The notes below the pieces were generated by a model. That model made no database searches. It was not told the DNA's origin and worked only from the letters and a program-made list of their open reading frames with translations. A stretch of DNA of 50,933 bases, taken from the NCBI RefSeq assembly GCF_001667945.1, contig NZ_LZJK01000128.1, positions 1 to 50,933 on the forward strand. The letters run 5' to 3'. This stretch comes from Mycolicibacter sinensis (GTDB taxonomy: Bacteria; Actinomycetota; Actinomycetes; Mycobacteriales; Mycobacteriaceae). Positions 44,560 through 50,933 of this stretch are shown one piece after another (position 1 is the first letter of the stretch; every line of letters starts with the position of its first letter). A program made the position numbers and the translations under genes.

Positions 44560-44970
44560 TTACCGACGTTTGCGGCGATCCTGCGGCTTGCCGTCGGCGA
44601 ACCGGGCGGGCATCGGCGTCGTGGCCTCATCGGGTGGACAGTCGGCGGGACAGTCGGGGATCTGGGCCAGCAAGCCGAGCAGGGCCGAGGGGATCCGGAT
44701 CGGATGCGAATCGCGTAGCGCCGAGCGGGCCCGGCTCTGATACTCCACTTCGGCGGCGCAGTCCGGGCACAACGACAGGTGGTGGGCGGCGCGCAGGTGG
44801 GCGTTCATCCGCAATTCGCCGTCGACGTAGGCGGCGATCGCTTCGCTGCACAGGTGCTCGGTGGAGCCGAACTGGCGCGGGGCGCCGACCGGCGCGTCGC
44901 TCTGCGAGGCGAACTGCGAGGGAAGCCAGGAGAACGCGCGACGGAAGACACCGCCCCGCTCCGTCACCAC
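44560..44970 (-). CDS. rseA: Anti-sigma-E factor RseA
   Basis: A 136-residue anti-sigma factor, counterpart of Rv1222. The N-terminal FRRAFSWLPSQFASQSDAPV and the zinc-type HxxxCxxC motif in HLSLCPDC are typical of the ZAS family. The segment EAIAAYVDGELRMNAHLRAA contacts SigE. From M. tuberculosis work it binds SigE and is phosphorylated by PknB then degraded by ClpC1P2. GTG at 44970 is chosen: GGAGG lies 6 nt upstream. A second GTG at 44967 is possible. Upstream frame (to 45081) is Arg-rich and not conserved-looking. Confidence 0.9.
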   Translation of the reverse strand: MVTERGGVFRRAFSWLPSQFASQSDAPVGAPRQFGSTEHLCSEAIAAYVDGELRMNAHLRAAHHLSLCPDCAAEVEYQSRARSALRDSHPIRIPSALLGLLAQIPDCPADCPPDEATTPMPARFADGKPQDRRKRR

Positions 44971-45019
44971 GGACTCCCTCCGTCGCACGGCCCCATATGC
45001 CCGGCGTCTACACCGAAGA

Positions 45020-45068
45020 CAGGCCCCAATAAGAAATGTCCTTATAAGAATGTAGCGCGAGAACGCGC
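45020..45068 (-). promoter_or_regulatory. Hairpin plus AT-rich tract between sigE and rseA
   Basis: On the minus strand, a GCGCG-TTCT-CGCGC hairpin (45068-45055) is followed by an AT-rich stretch (TACATTCTTATAAGG, then TTTCTTATT). This base composition is unlike anything else in the window. It may be an attenuator or terminator after sigE, or hold an rseA promoter. Confidence 0.5.
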
Positions 45069-45101
45069 CCTTATGCGGCAACCCGGTCCCGGGGTGCGGA
45101 C

Positions 45102-45890
45102 TCAGCCGGCCGCGGCTCCGCCGGCGACGGCACCGTCACGCTGGCCGGGACGGTCGGCGAGGTAGTCGCGCAACGCCTGCCGACCCCGGTGGATGCGGCT
45201 ACGCACGGTACCCAGCTTCACCCCGAGGGTGGCCCCGACCTCCTCGTATGAGAGACCCTCGATGTCACACAGCACGACGGCCGCCCGGAACTCCGGCGCC
45301 AAGGAATCCAGCGCCGCCTGCAGATCGGGGTCCAGCCGTGCGTCGTGGTAGATCTGCTCGGGATCGGGCTCATCGGCCGGCACCCGGTCGTAATCCTCGG
45401 GCAGTGCCTCCATCCGAACCCGGCCCCGCCGGCGCACCATGTCCAGGAACAGGTTGGTGGTGATCCGGTGCAGCCAGCCCTCGAATGTCCCGGGCTGGTA
45501 GTTGTGCAGTGAGCGGAACACCCGGATGAAGGTCTCCTGGGTGAGATCCTCGGCGTCCTGCTGGTTGCCGGAGAGGCGGTAGGCCAGCCGGTATACCCGG
45601 TCGGCGTGCTGCCGCACCAGCTCGTCCCAGGACGGCATCGCCGACACATCCCCGGTGGCGTCGAAAACCGCGGTCCCCTGCGGCTCGTCGGAAGGCTCGA
45701 CCCAGTCGGTGTCGGCGTAGCGGTCCGAGTGGGTGGTCGGATGCGACATGGCGACCGGGGGCAGCAGTGTGGTTATGGCGACGTCCTCCGTATCCGGGCA
45801 GCCGTCAGGCGACGACAGCGTGGTATCGCGGTCAACGTGCGACGGGGCCCTCGTATTCCGAGCGTTTCGAGGGTTGCTACCTCGTTCCAT
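45102..45890 (-). CDS. sigE: ECF sigma factor SigE
   Basis: A 262-residue sigma-70 family factor, counterpart of Rv1221. Region 2 contains [20 protein letters not shown], the region 2.2 motif [19 protein letters not shown] and the DNA-melting stretch. Region 4 contains [20 protein letters not shown] and the helix-turn-helix [20 protein letters not shown]. The start is uncertain: ATG at 45890 (MERGSNPRN), 45908 or 45749 (MSHPTTHSD) are all in frame, and none has a good ribosome site. M. tuberculosis SigE is also made from several starts. It directs the envelope-stress regulon. Divergent from the methyltransferase. Confidence 0.85.
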   Translation of the reverse strand: MERGSNPRNARNTRAPSHVDRDTTLSSPDGCPDTEDVAITTLLPPVAMSHPTTHSDRYADTDWVEPSDEPQGTAVFDATGDVSAMPSWDELVRQHADRVYRLAYRLSGNQQDAEDLTQETFIRVFRSLHNYQPGTFEGWLHRITTNLFLDMVRRRGRVRMEALPEDYDRVPADEPDPEQIYHDARLDPDLQAALDSLAPEFRAAVVLCDIEGLSYEEVGATLGVKLGTVRSRIHRGRQALRDYLADRPGQRDGAVAGGAAAG

Positions 45891-46070
45891 GCCGCTACGG
45901 TTACCCATCGCGGTGTGTCGGCTCTGTGCCGCCCCTGAACGCCGACTGTGAACTTGTGTTCGAATGCGCCGTACGGTGCGCCGATGGCTCTGGATAACGG
46001 TTCGGACACGGGCTGCATCTCGGGCGTGTCGGGCGGGCGAGCCTGTACACCGCCGAGGGTGGCCGTGTCC

Positions 46071-46076
46071 TACGCT
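46071..46076 (+). promoter_or_regulatory. -10 element TACGCT, leaderless start of the methyltransferase
   Basis: TACGCT ends 6 nt before the ATG at 46083 and supports that start over upstream in-frame codons. Confidence 0.5.
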
Positions 46077-46082
46077 GCGCAC

Positions 46083-46751
46083 ATGGCCAGCACCGACGAC
46101 ACTTCCGGGCCGCAGCCGCCGCACAGCCGGGCTGACGCCCTCCTGGCACACGCCGAGGGCTCGATGTCTGAAGACGCGGTTCTGGCCGCCGCCCGCGACC
46201 GGGCTGGTGAGATCGGCGTCGCCTCGATCAGTGCGGCGGTGGGCGCGTTGTTGAGCCTGTTGACCAAACTCAGCGGCGGCAAGGCAGTGGTCGAGGTGGG
46301 CACCGGGGCCGGCGTCAGCGGACTGTGGCTGCTGTCGGGCATGGGCGAAGACGGCGTGTTGACCACCATCGACATCGAGCCCGAACACCAGCGCACCGCC
46401 AAGCAGGCCTTCGGCGATGCCGGGATCGGGCCTGGCCGGACCCGGTTCATCAGTGGCCGCGCCCAGGAGGTCCTGACCCGTCTCGCCGACGAGTCCTACG
46501 ACCTGGTTTTCGTCGACGCCGATCCGATCGACCTGCCGGGATACGTGCTGGAGGCGGTGCGCCTGCTGCGGCCCGGCGGGGTGGTCGTGCTGCACCGGGC
46601 GGCCTTGGGCGGTCGCGCCGGAGACCCGGCGGCCAACGACGCCGAGGTGATCGCGGTGCGTGAGGCGGCCCGCTTGATCGCCGAGGACGAGCGGCTGACC
46701 CCGGCCCTGATCCCGCTGGGCGACGGGCTGCTGGCCGCCGTCCGCGACTAG
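46083..46751 (+). CDS. Class I SAM-dependent O-methyltransferase (Rv1220c-like)
   Basis: A 222-residue catechol-O-methyltransferase-like protein. The SAM loop is [16 protein letters not shown] at about residues 61-76, followed by TIDIEPEHQ and [20 protein letters not shown], where DADP is the metal/SAM acidic motif of the COMT family. The methyl acceptor is unknown. The ATG at 46083 is used because of the -10 element and because the conserved N-terminus ([19 protein letters not shown]) follows. Divergent from sigE, as in M. tuberculosis. Confidence 0.88.
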   Translation: MASTDDTSGPQPPHSRADALLAHAEGSMSEDAVLAAARDRAGEIGVASISAAVGALLSLLTKLSGGKAVVEVGTGAGVSGLWLLSGMGEDGVLTTIDIEPEHQRTAKQAFGDAGIGPGRTRFISGRAQEVLTRLADESYDLVFVDADPIDLPGYVLEAVRLLRPGGVVVLHRAALGGRAGDPAANDAEVIAVREAARLIAEDERLTPALIPLGDGLLAAVRD

Positions 46752-46777
46752 ACGCCTCAGCTCTCCGCTCGGTCGCA

Positions 46778-46840
46778 CGCGAGCGTGCGCAGTCGTACCC
46801 GACTCGCCGCGTGGTGACGGGCAAACACGCACCCTCGCGC
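46778..46840. repeat. Intergenic repeat, GGGCAAACACGC type (copy 2)
   Basis: Imperfect inverted arms: CGCGAGCGTGCGC (46778-46790) and CACGCACCCTCGCGC (46826-46840). The right side is nearly identical to 30808-30830. It lies between the methyltransferase and raaS. Confidence 0.55.
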
Positions 46841-46855
46841 GGATGGGGCAAACTC

Positions 46856-46885
46856 TTGACGCCCGCCTGAACGCGCGTTTAGTCT
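46856..46885 (+). promoter_or_regulatory. raaS: raaS promoter, TTGACG-N18-TAGTCT
   Basis: TTGACG (46856-46861) and TAGTCT (46880-46885) are 18 bp apart. The -10 ends 7 nt before the ATG at 46893, so the message is leaderless. Confidence 0.65.
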
Positions 46886-46901
46886 ATTGAACATGCGTTC
46901 A
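46868..46901. promoter_or_regulatory. raaS: Paired operators TGAAC-N4-GTTCA over the raaS promoter
   Basis: TGAACGCGCGTTTA (46868-46881) and TGAACATGCGTTCA (46888-46901) are copies of one palindrome, one mismatch in the first. Their centres are 20 bp apart, close to two helical turns. They cover the -10 and the start codon. Confidence 0.65.
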
Positions 46902-47528
46902 GCGGATCTGACGGCCACCGCCAAAATCCGTGATGCGGCCATCGACCAGTTCGGGCGACACGGGTTCGGCGTGAGCATCCGGGCGATCGCCGAGGCCGCC
47001 GGGGTCAGCGCCGCCCTGGTCATCCACCACTTCGGCTCCAAAGACGGGCTGCGCGCTGCCTGCGACGAGTACGTCGCCGAAGAGATCCGCTCAGGAAAAT
47101 CCGAGGCCCTGCGCTCGGCCGACCCGGCGACCTGGTTCGCCGCGATGGCGGAGATCGAGTCCTATGCGTCGCTGATGGCCTACCTGGTGCGCAGCATGCA
47201 GTCCGGCGGCCAGCTGGCAGACACCTTGTGGCGCCGGATGATCGACAACGCCGAGGGCTACCTCGACGAGGGCGTGCGTGCCGGCACCCTCAAGCCCAGC
47301 CGCGATCCCAAGGCCAGAGCCCGCTACCTGGCCATCACCAGCGGAGGTGGATTCCTGCTGTATTTGCAGATGCACCAGAACCCGACCGACCTGCGCTCGG
47401 TGCTGCGCGACTACGCCGAAGACATGCTCCTGCCCGCGTTGGAGATCTACACCGAGGGCCTGATGACCGACCGCACCATGTACGACGCCTTCCTGGCATC
47501 CCAACAAGGAGCAACCGATGCGAGCTGA
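46893..47528 (+). CDS. raaS: TetR-family regulator RaaS (Rv1219c-like)
   Basis: A 213-residue TetR repressor. The helix-turn-helix (about residues 8-55) is [20 protein letters not shown] through [20 protein letters not shown]. The C-terminal ligand domain ends in [20 protein letters not shown]. Length and order match Rv1219c, which controls the Rv1218c-Rv1217c efflux pump and is de-repressed by certain ligands. The leaderless start at 46893 lies inside the second operator, so autorepression is likely. The last 11 bp overlap the next ABC gene. Confidence 0.88.
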   Translation: MRSADLTATAKIRDAAIDQFGRHGFGVSIRAIAEAAGVSAALVIHHFGSKDGLRAACDEYVAEEIRSGKSEALRSADPATWFAAMAEIESYASLMAYLVRSMQSGGQLADTLWRRMIDNAEGYLDEGVRAGTLKPSRDPKARARYLAITSGGGFLLYLQMHQNPTDLRSVLRDYAEDMLLPALEIYTEGLMTDRTMYDAFLASQQGATDAS

Positions 47529-48423
47529 GCACCCCTGGCCGGCGATCGAAATCCGCGGACTGGAGAAGAATTTCGGTGCAGTCAAGGCGCTCAACGGACT
47601 GGATCTCACCGTCTACGCCGGTGAGGTCCACGGTTTCCTCGGCCCGAACGGCGCCGGCAAGTCCACCACCCTGCGGATCCTGCTCGGCCTGGTCAAGGCC
47701 GACAGCGGAACAGTGCGGCTGCTCGGCGGCGACCCCTGGACCGACGCGGTCGACTTGCATCGTGAGATCGCTTACGTGCCCGGCGATGTCACATTGTGGC
47801 CGTCGCTGACCGGCGGCGAGATCATCGACCTGTTGGCCCGGATGCGCGGCGGCATCGACGAGCGCCGGCGCGACGAGTTGATCGAGCGCTTCGACCTGGA
47901 CCCGACCAAGAAGGCCCGCACCTACTCGAAGGGCAACCGCCAGAAGGTATCCCTGATCTCGGCGTTCTCCTCACAGGCCCGGCTCCTGCTGCTCGACGAG
48001 CCCAGCAGCGGCCTGGACCCGTTGATGGAGAACGTCTTCCAGCAGTGCGTCGCCGAGGCGAGCCAGCGCGGGGCCACCGTCCTGCTGTCCAGCCATATCC
48101 TGGCCGAGACCGAAGCACTGTGCCAGCGGGTGACGATCATCCGGGCCGGGCGCGTCATCGAAAGCGGCTCACTGGATTCGCTGCGTCACCTGCACCGCAC
48201 CTCGATCCAAGCCGACCTGCTCAGTGACCCCGGCGATCTCACCCGTATTCCCGGGGTGGTGGACGTGCGCTACCACGGCACCGTCTTGCACGCGCAGGTC
48301 GACGGCGCCAGCCTGGGTGAGCTCATCGCCGTTCTGGGCGCGGCCGGCGTGCGCAGCCTCACCAGCCGGCCGCCGACCCTGGAAGAGCTGTTCTTGCGGC
48401 ACTACGACACGGTTCGGGCATGA
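47518..48423 (+). CDS. ABC exporter ATPase (Rv1218c-like)
   Basis: A 301-residue DrrA/CcmA-type ATPase. Walker [10 protein letters not shown] is at residues 42-50, the signature [11 protein letters not shown] near 139-149 (SKGNR instead of LSGGQ), and Walker [14 protein letters not shown] follows. The C-terminal regulatory part resembles DrrA. It forms an exporter with the next gene, implicated in resistance to several drug classes in M. tuberculosis. AAGGAGC 5 nt before the ATG; overlaps the raaS stop by 11 bp. Confidence 0.9.
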   Translation: MRAEHPWPAIEIRGLEKNFGAVKALNGLDLTVYAGEVHGFLGPNGAGKSTTLRILLGLVKADSGTVRLLGGDPWTDAVDLHREIAYVPGDVTLWPSLTGGEIIDLLARMRGGIDERRRDELIERFDLDPTKKARTYSKGNRQKVSLISAFSSQARLLLLDEPSSGLDPLMENVFQQCVAEASQRGATVLLSSHILAETEALCQRVTIIRAGRVIESGSLDSLRHLHRTSIQADLLSDPGDLTRIPGVVDVRYHGTVLHAQVDGASLGELIAVLGAAGVRSLTSRPPTLEELFLRHYDTVRA

Positions 48424-50060
48424 GCACCGCCGTTGTCCCCCAAGCGCACCCGGGATCGCGGCCGTCCAGGCGCGGGTCGGAGTTCTCCGGCACCCTGGGC
48501 ATGCTTCGGCTCTATCTGCGCCGCGACCGCGTCGTGCTGCCGCTGTGGGTGCTGCTGCTGTCGCTGCCGTTGGCCAGCGTTTACCTCGCCAGCATCGAGG
48601 CCATCTACCCCACCGCCGCCGACCGGGCCGGACTGGCCGCGACCATCATGGCCAGCCCGGCGCAGCGCGCGATGTACGGCCAGGTCTACAACGACAGTCT
48701 CGGCGCGGTGGGCATCTGGAAGGCGGGGATATTTCATCTGCTCATCGCGGTGGCGGTGATCCTGACCGTCATCCGGCACACCCGTGCCGACGAGGAGACC
48801 GGCCGCAGCGAGCTGATCGACTCGACCGCGGTGGGCCGCTATGCCGGGTTGACCGGCGCGCTACTGCTGGCGGCGGGCGCGTCGCTGGCCACCGGTGTGA
48901 TCGGTGCGGCAGGCCTGCTGACCACCGATGTTCCGGCGGCCGGGTCGTGGGCGTTCGGGGCCGCACTGGCCTGCTCCGGGCTGGTGTTCACCGCCGTGGC
49001 CGCCGTGGCCGCGCAGTTGTCTCCCGGCGCCCGGTTCGCCCGCGGCGCCGCGTTCAGCGTGCTTGCCGCCGCCTTCACGCTGCGAGCGGTCGGCGACGCC
49101 GGCTCCGGCGGGTTGTCGTGGCTCTCACCGCTCGGCTGGTCGCTGCAGGTCCGGCCCTACGCGGGTGACCGCTGGGGGGTGTTGCTGCTGCACCTGACGG
49201 CCACGGCCGCGCTCACCTGGCTGGCCTACCGGCTCGCCGCCCGCCGGGATGTCGGCGCCGGGCTGCTGCCCGACCGTCCGGGGCCGCGCCGGGCGGCGCC
49301 GACGCTGGCCGGGGCGTTCGGCCTGGCGTGGCGGCTCGATCGCGGTGCGTTGCTGCTGTGGACGACTGCCCTGGTGCTCTACGGGCTGCTGGTCGGCAGC
49401 GTGGTGCATGGAATCGCCGACGAGGTCGGCAGCGACAGCGCCCGCAACATCGTCGTCCGGCTGGGCGGGACCGCGGCGCTGGAGCAGGCCTTCGTCGCGG
49501 TGGCGTTCACCATGCTGGGCATGGTGGCAGCCGCGTTCGCGGTGTCGCTGGTGCTGCGGCTGCACCAGGAGGAGGCCGCCGCCCGCGCCGAGACGCTGCT
49601 CGCCGGGTCCTTAAGTCGAACCCGGTGGCTGGCAAGCCATCTGGTGATCGCGCTGGCCGGATCGGCAACGGCGATCCTGGCCGCCGGCGTGGTGGCCGGG
49701 ACCGTCTACGGGGTGGCGGCCGGCGATGTCGGCGCACAGTTGGCCACCGTGATCGGCAGCGCCGCCGTGCAGCTGCCGGCGGTCTGGCTGCCCGCCGCCG
49801 TTGCGGTGGCACTTTTCGGGTCCATCCCCCGCTTTGCTCCCGCGGCATGGGCGGTGTTGATCGGGTTCGTCGCGCTGTATCTGCTCGGCACGATTTCTGG
49901 TCTGCCGCAGTGGGTCCTCGACCTCGAGCCGTTCGCCCATATCCCGCTGGTCGGTGGCGAGAGCTTCAGCATCGTGCCGCTCGCGGTGCTGTTGGCTCTC
50001 GATGCCGCCCTGATCGCCGCGGGCGCCCGGGCATTCCGCCGCAGGGATCTGCAGATCTGA
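48420..50060 (+). CDS. ABC exporter permease (Rv1217c-like)
   Basis: A 546-residue integral membrane protein with about twelve hydrophobic helices, in two similar halves: one covering residues 25-290 and the other 300-540, each starting with a conserved basic segment ([20 protein letters not shown] and [20 protein letters not shown]). It is an ABC-2 type permease of the tetronasin/LolC-like group. The ATG at 48420 overlaps the ATPase stop (ATGA). It works with the 47518 gene product. Confidence 0.9.
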   Translation: MSTAVVPQAHPGSRPSRRGSEFSGTLGMLRLYLRRDRVVLPLWVLLLSLPLASVYLASIEAIYPTAADRAGLAATIMASPAQRAMYGQVYNDSLGAVGIWKAGIFHLLIAVAVILTVIRHTRADEETGRSELIDSTAVGRYAGLTGALLLAAGASLATGVIGAAGLLTTDVPAAGSWAFGAALACSGLVFTAVAAVAAQLSPGARFARGAAFSVLAAAFTLRAVGDAGSGGLSWLSPLGWSLQVRPYAGDRWGVLLLHLTATAALTWLAYRLAARRDVGAGLLPDRPGPRRAAPTLAGAFGLAWRLDRGALLLWTTALVLYGLLVGSVVHGIADEVGSDSARNIVVRLGGTAALEQAFVAVAFTMLGMVAAAFAVSLVLRLHQEEAAARAETLLAGSLSRTRWLASHLVIALAGSATAILAAGVVAGTVYGVAAGDVGAQLATVIGSAAVQLPAVWLPAAVAVALFGSIPRFAPAAWAVLIGFVALYLLGTISGLPQWVLDLEPFAHIPLVGGESFSIVPLAVLLALDAALIAAGARAFRRRDLQI

Positions 50061-50070
50061 GGAGGCACAG

Positions 50071-50745
50071 ATGAACGCTGTTGGCAAAGGATTCGTTTCA
50101 GCCCTTTTGGGCCTGATCGCATTCGGAGTGCTGCTGTTCGCGCCCGCCGGGACACTGCACTACTGGCAGGCCTGGGTGTTCCTCGCGGTGTTCGCGCTGT
50201 CCACCTGGATTCCCAGTGTCTATCTGATGCGCACCAATCCAGCCGCGCTGGATCGGCGGATGCGGGTCGGCCCGCTGGCCGAGACCCGGCCACTGCAGCG
50301 GATCGTCATCACCGCCATCTTCATCTGCTTTCCGGCGCTGTTCGTCATCAGCGCGTTAGATCACCGCTTCGGATGGACGACCGTGCCGACGCCGGTGTGC
50401 CTGCTCGGCGACGTCCTGGTGGCGGCCGGACTTGTTCTGGCCATGGCCGTTATCGTCCAAAACGGTTATGCGGCAGCCAACGTCACCGTCGAGGCGGGGC
50501 AGACGCTGGTCTCCACGGGCCTGTACGGGCTGGTGCGCCACCCGATGTACACCGGCAATGTCCTCCTGATGGCCGGCGTGCCGCTGTCGCTCGGCTCCTA
50601 TTGGGGCCTGGTTCTGCTGTTGCCGGGTATGGCCCTGCTGATGCTGCGCATCCTCGACGAGGAACAGTTGCTGACCCAAGAGCTCACTGGTTACCGCGAA
50701 TACACCGAACGCGTCCGCTACCGTCTGCTGCCCTATCTCTGGTAA
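50071..50745 (+). CDS. Membrane methyltransferase, ICMT/NnrU family (Rv1216c-like)
   Basis: A 224-residue protein with about five membrane helices. The C-terminal motif GLYGLVRHPMYTGNVLLMAG followed by DEEQLLTQELTGYREYTERVRYRLLP is the SAM-binding core of the isoprenylcysteine carboxyl methyltransferase/phospholipid methyltransferase family. The acceptor is unknown. GAGGAGG lies 5-6 nt before the ATG; 10 bp after the permease stop, so it belongs to the raaS operon. Confidence 0.85.
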   Translation: MNAVGKGFVSALLGLIAFGVLLFAPAGTLHYWQAWVFLAVFALSTWIPSVYLMRTNPAALDRRMRVGPLAETRPLQRIVITAIFICFPALFVISALDHRFGWTTVPTPVCLLGDVLVAAGLVLAMAVIVQNGYAAANVTVEAGQTLVSTGLYGLVRHPMYTGNVLLMAGVPLSLGSYWGLVLLLPGMALLMLRILDEEQLLTQELTGYREYTERVRYRLLPYLW

Positions 50746-50787
50746 GCCGGCGGGCTTTAATCGGCCGGACCCGGCGCGCCATTGCCT

Positions 50788-50793
50788 TATAGT
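50788..50793 (+). promoter_or_regulatory. -10 element TATAGT for the 50842 gene
   Basis: TATAGT is a near-consensus -10. No clear -35 was found. It would give a leader of about 40 nt. Confidence 0.4.
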
Positions 50794-50800
50794 TCCCTGA

Positions 50801-50817
50801 GCGCTAGCTGTTAGCGC
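50801..50817 (+). repeat. Leader hairpin GCGCTA-N5-TAGCGC
   Basis: Perfect 6-bp arms with a 5-nt loop between the -10 element and the ATG at 50842; it would form in the 5' leader. Confidence 0.4.
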
Positions 50818-50841
50818 GGCGACTCAGAGAGGTTGGTGGCC

Positions 50842-50933
50842 ATGCGCACACTCGAGCGCGGCGGTGGCTGGACGATCTCGCCGGTCCGGGCAGCCGCTGC
50901 CGCCGCGGGCGCCCTGATGGTCGGCGCCGCCCC
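50842..50933 (+). CDS. Start of a secreted or membrane protein, 3' partial
   Basis: Only 30 complete codons are visible. The N-terminus (MRTLERGGGWTISPVRAAAA) has an Arg followed by an Ala/Gly-rich hydrophobic run, like a signal peptide or membrane anchor. The window ends before any mature domain, so no function can be assigned. GGTTGGT precedes the ATG as a weak ribosome site. Confidence 0.6.
   Translation, partial: MRTLERGGGWTISPVRAAAAAAGALMVGAA

Noticed and set aside
44970..45081. Upstream extension of RseA to an ATG at 45081
   Set aside because: It crosses the AT-rich island and adds Arg-rich sequence; the GTG at 44970 has a well-placed ribosome site.

Overview
The window is chromosomal DNA of a Mycobacterium, not M. 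tuberculosis itself. It is GC-rich throughout. Gene order follows M. tuberculosis from about Rv1216c to Rv1259, read in the opposite direction, and it carries mycobacterial hallmarks: a PGRS protein, the LpqY-SugABC trehalose importer, the KGD 2-oxoglutarate enzyme and the sigE-rseA-htrA-tatB block. The PGRS-aspartic protease suggests a slow grower or a relative; this is inference. Almost every gene has a recognisable M. tuberculosis counterpart, so this is mostly core chromosome. I see no prophage, insertion sequence, CRISPR array or tRNA/rRNA gene.

Layout. 1-2641: 3' part of a glycine-rich PGRS protein ending in a retropepsin-like aspartic protease domain, cut by the window edge. 2958-6751: a flavin-dependent luciferase-like oxidoreductase and UdgB on the minus strand, then a lipoprotein on the plus strand. 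6789-10083: FAD-linked oxidase, CYP130 and TetR (Rv1257c-Rv1255c order). 10192-13720: acyltransferase and DeaD helicase (minus), LprE-like lipoprotein (plus). 13745-21660: MFS exporter, membrane protein, kgd with a tandemly duplicated 3' end, and an SDR. 21744-28549: lpqZ, a short malic enzyme and a second P450 on the minus strand, divergent from a giant cyclase/ATPase/LuxR regulator. The malic enzyme, P450 and regulator are not at this place in the M. tuberculosis order I recall. 28555-35725: mdh, corA, then lpqY-sugA-sugB-sugC with an extra SUFU-domain gene at the end. 35799-42481: Rv1234-Rv1229c-like block (membrane proteins, a CitE-like lyase, an MgtE-like regulatory protein, DUF1003, a transglycosylase, mrp). 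42582-45890: sigE, rseA, htrA, tatB. 46083-50745: methyltransferase, RaaS-type TetR, a two-gene ABC exporter and an ICMT-like membrane methyltransferase. 50842-end: start of a secreted protein.

Functional themes. Several genes handle C4/C5 central carbon (kgd, mdh, malic enzyme, CitE-like lyase). Envelope stress and repair are represented by sigE-rseA-htrA-tatB and the transglycosylase. Trehalose recycling is represented by lpqY-sugABC. Drug or lipid export is represented by raaS-ABC and the MFS protein. The least ordinary signals are between genes: eight -10 hexamers placed 6-9 nt before a start codon (leaderless or near-leaderless transcripts), paired operators over the raaS promoter, inverted repeats in the P450/LuxR-cyclase divergent region, families of intergenic inverted repeats, and a 54-bp tandem duplication that copies the kgd stop codon and a hairpin.
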